This document shows, in pieces, positions 34,455 through 35,659 of a stretch of 35,659 nt of DNA; position 1 is the first letter of the stretch; each line of letters starts with the position of its first letter. A program made the translations under genes and the position numbers. The notes under the pieces are model-generated. The model saw nothing but the letters and a program-made list of their open reading frames with translations, was not told the DNA's origin and ran no database searches. The DNA is from Candidatus Hydrogenedentota bacterium (GTDB lineage: Bacteria > Hydrogenedentota > Hydrogenedentia > Hydrogenedentales > SLHB01), in NCBI GenBank assembly GCA_016215105.1, contig JACRLJ010000109.1, forward strand, positions 1-35,659, written 5' to 3'.

Positions 34455-35659
34455 ATGGCTGGATCTTCTGCGACAAACGCCGACCTGGACCACTCCATCG
34501 CGGAATTGGGAATCGGCGACGAGTTTCCCGGAATGCCGCAGTCGTTCGCCACGTTTCTCCAAATCAACCCGGCCGAGGAAGGCGCATTCGAACGCTATCT
34601 GCTCTGCCTGAAGAGTGAGCCGGGCATCGCCGCCAAGGTTCTGAAGGTAGCCAACTCCGCTTTCATGGGAGGCGCGTCCGAGATCACCAATCTCCGTACC
34701 GCGCTGGTCCGGCTGGGAACGACTGCGACACATAGCGTGATCATGAGCGTGCTCGTGATGGATGTGATGAAGGATAGCGTGGGTCTGCTGACCCACAGCG
34801 TCGCCACGGGCGTGTTTGCTTCGCGCGTTGCGGCCGCCGCGGATCTGGGGAATCCCGACGACGCGTTTGCGGCGGGGATGTTGCACGATATCGGAAAGAT
34901 ATTTCTGATGCTCGTGCATCGAAAGCGAGGGGACAGGGGTCATATGGCGCCCGGTTGCGGCGACAACGGCTTGGAAGCCGAGCGCGCCGAATTTGGCGTT
35001 GACCACACGCAAGTGGGCTGTTGGCTCGCCACGCGATGGAACTTCCCCGAATCGCTGCGCCGCGTGATTCGCGACCACCATGCGCCGCCCGCCGACGCGA
35101 GCTTGGCGACACGGCTCGTCGGGAAGGCCAATGAGTGGACCCGCAGCTACTATCAAACGACCGTCGACAAGGCCCCCGACACCGAACACATCATTGGCTG
35201 GATCGAACGCAACCTCAATCTTGCGCGGCCCCGTTTTCTCGAAGTCATACAGCATGTACCGGGAGACGTAGCGGCGCTGGTAGATCATTTCGTGGAACGC
35301 CCCGTGGGCAGCCAGGAGGTCCTTCGCCTGCTGCAACGGGCCAACATTGCGCTTGGCGAAATGAATTTCCGCCACGAGTTTCTTCACCGCCGCATGACGC
35401 GCCAATTGCGCAACCTGACCTTGCTCCAGGGACTGAACAGCGAAGTAAGCGCGTGTGTTGGCCAGCGGGCGATGTGTGACAAGGTGGTCGAGTTGATATC
35501 CGCGCGCCTGCAGCTGGGCGTCGTGTCCATACTGCTGCCCGCGCCGGGCGGCAGACTCTTCGTACAGTCCGCGGTGGGTTTGCCGAAAGAAATCGTCGGA
35601 GATCCCAACGCGACTTGCGAAGGCAGCATCGGACGCTGGGTCTTCGAGCACGGTCATCC
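34455..35659 (+). CDS. HDOD-GAF signalling protein, 3'-truncated
   Basis: My translation from ATG 34455 stays open to the window end (401 codons). Residues about 20-210 form an HDOD domain: EFPGMPQSFATFLQI, EPGIAAKVLKVANSAFMGG, SEITNLRTALVRLG and the HD-type motif GMLHDIGK with His144 and Asp145, followed by His-containing AEFGVDHTQVGCWLA and VIRDHHAPP. HDOD domains are non-catalytic relatives of HD phosphohydrolases that act in signalling and regulation; here more of the HD-like His residues are retained than usual. A helical linker leads to a second domain from about 330 (VVELISARLQLGVVSILLP), which looks like the start of a GAF sensor. An output domain may follow beyond the edge. No clear ribosome site is seen. 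Confidence 0.85.
   Translation, partial: MAGSSATNADLDHSIAELGIGDEFPGMPQSFATFLQINPAEEGAFERYLLCLKSEPGIAAKVLKVANSAFMGGASEITNLRTALVRLGTTATHSVIMSVLVMDVMKDSVGLLTHSVATGVFASRVAAAADLGNPDDAFAAGMLHDIGKIFLMLVHRKRGDRGHMAPGCGDNGLEAERAEFGVDHTQVGCWLATRWNFPESLRRVIRDHHAPPADASLATRLVGKANEWTRSYYQTTVDKAPDTEHIIGWIERNLNLARPRFLEVIQHVPGDVAALVDHFVERPVGSQEVLRLLQRANIALGEMNFRHEFLHRRMTRQLRNLTLLQGLNSEVSACVGQRAMCDKVVELISARLQLGVVSILLPAPGGRLFVQSAVGLPKEIVGDPNATCEGSIGRWVFEHGH

Noticed and set aside
34320-35657. 445-codon open frame on the minus strand
   Set aside because: It is antisense to the HDOD-GAF gene, which carries clear domain motifs on the + strand.

Overview
The window looks like chromosomal DNA of a GC-rich, Gram-negative-type, saccharolytic bacterium. 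Secreted glycoside hydrolases with signal peptides, FG-GAP/DUF4091 and dockerin architectures, dispersed palindromic intergenic elements and short-period intergenic repeats suggest a PVC-superphylum or Hydrogenedentota-like lineage, possibly a metagenome-derived contig. This placement is an inference; there is no rRNA or other decisive marker. I saw no tRNA, CRISPR array, transposase or phage gene.

Layout. (1) 1-700: the 3' end of a TPR protein on the + strand. (2) 821-7670, minus strand: a probable carbohydrate-utilisation cluster read as GntR/LacI-hybrid regulator (broken), FG-GAP plus DUF4091 (GH123-like) protein, sugar isomerase-type TIM barrel, GT-C-like membrane protein. (3) 8201-12480, minus: an aldo/keto-reductase-like TIM barrel without the usual catalytic residues, and a GH38 alpha-mannosidase. 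(4) 12744-13284: a one-gene unit for an Ala-Pro-rich lipoprotein with its own promoter and strong terminator. (5) 13372-16338, minus: the housekeeping operon yicC-gmk-rpoZ-coaBC with overlapping genes. (6) 16671-19236: pilT (minus) divergent from a GH30 hydrolase (plus). (7) 19387-25404, minus: a secreted protein of about 2000 residues with five 116-residue repeats, calcium-binding thrombospondin-type repeats, a VWA domain, FN3 and a terminal dockerin. (8) 25717-34120, minus: ftsK (broken), rodZ-like, a decayed coding fragment, pgsA, alr, yacP-like, GH36 alpha-galactosidase. (9) 34455 to the end, plus: an HDOD-GAF signalling protein, cut by the window edge.

Function. Four glycoside-hydrolase-type genes (DUF4091/GH123-like, GH38, GH30, GH36), the sugar isomerase and the sugar-type regulator point to breakdown of complex glycans containing mannose, galactose or hexosamine, with no SusC/SusD genes in view. 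The housekeeping blocks supply nucleotide, CoA, phospholipid, D-alanine and chromosome-segregation functions.

The most notable points are: two recognisable genes (ftsK and the GntR regulator) carry internal out-of-frame deletions that remove core segments, and a third coding-like stretch between rodZ and pgsA is frame-broken; two intergenic elements share the same three-palindrome design with different sequences; a 30-bp intergenic repeat occurs twice with only transition differences; and the guanylate kinase P-loop has Arg where Ser/Thr is expected. Whether the broken genes are real or assembly errors cannot be decided from the sequence alone.
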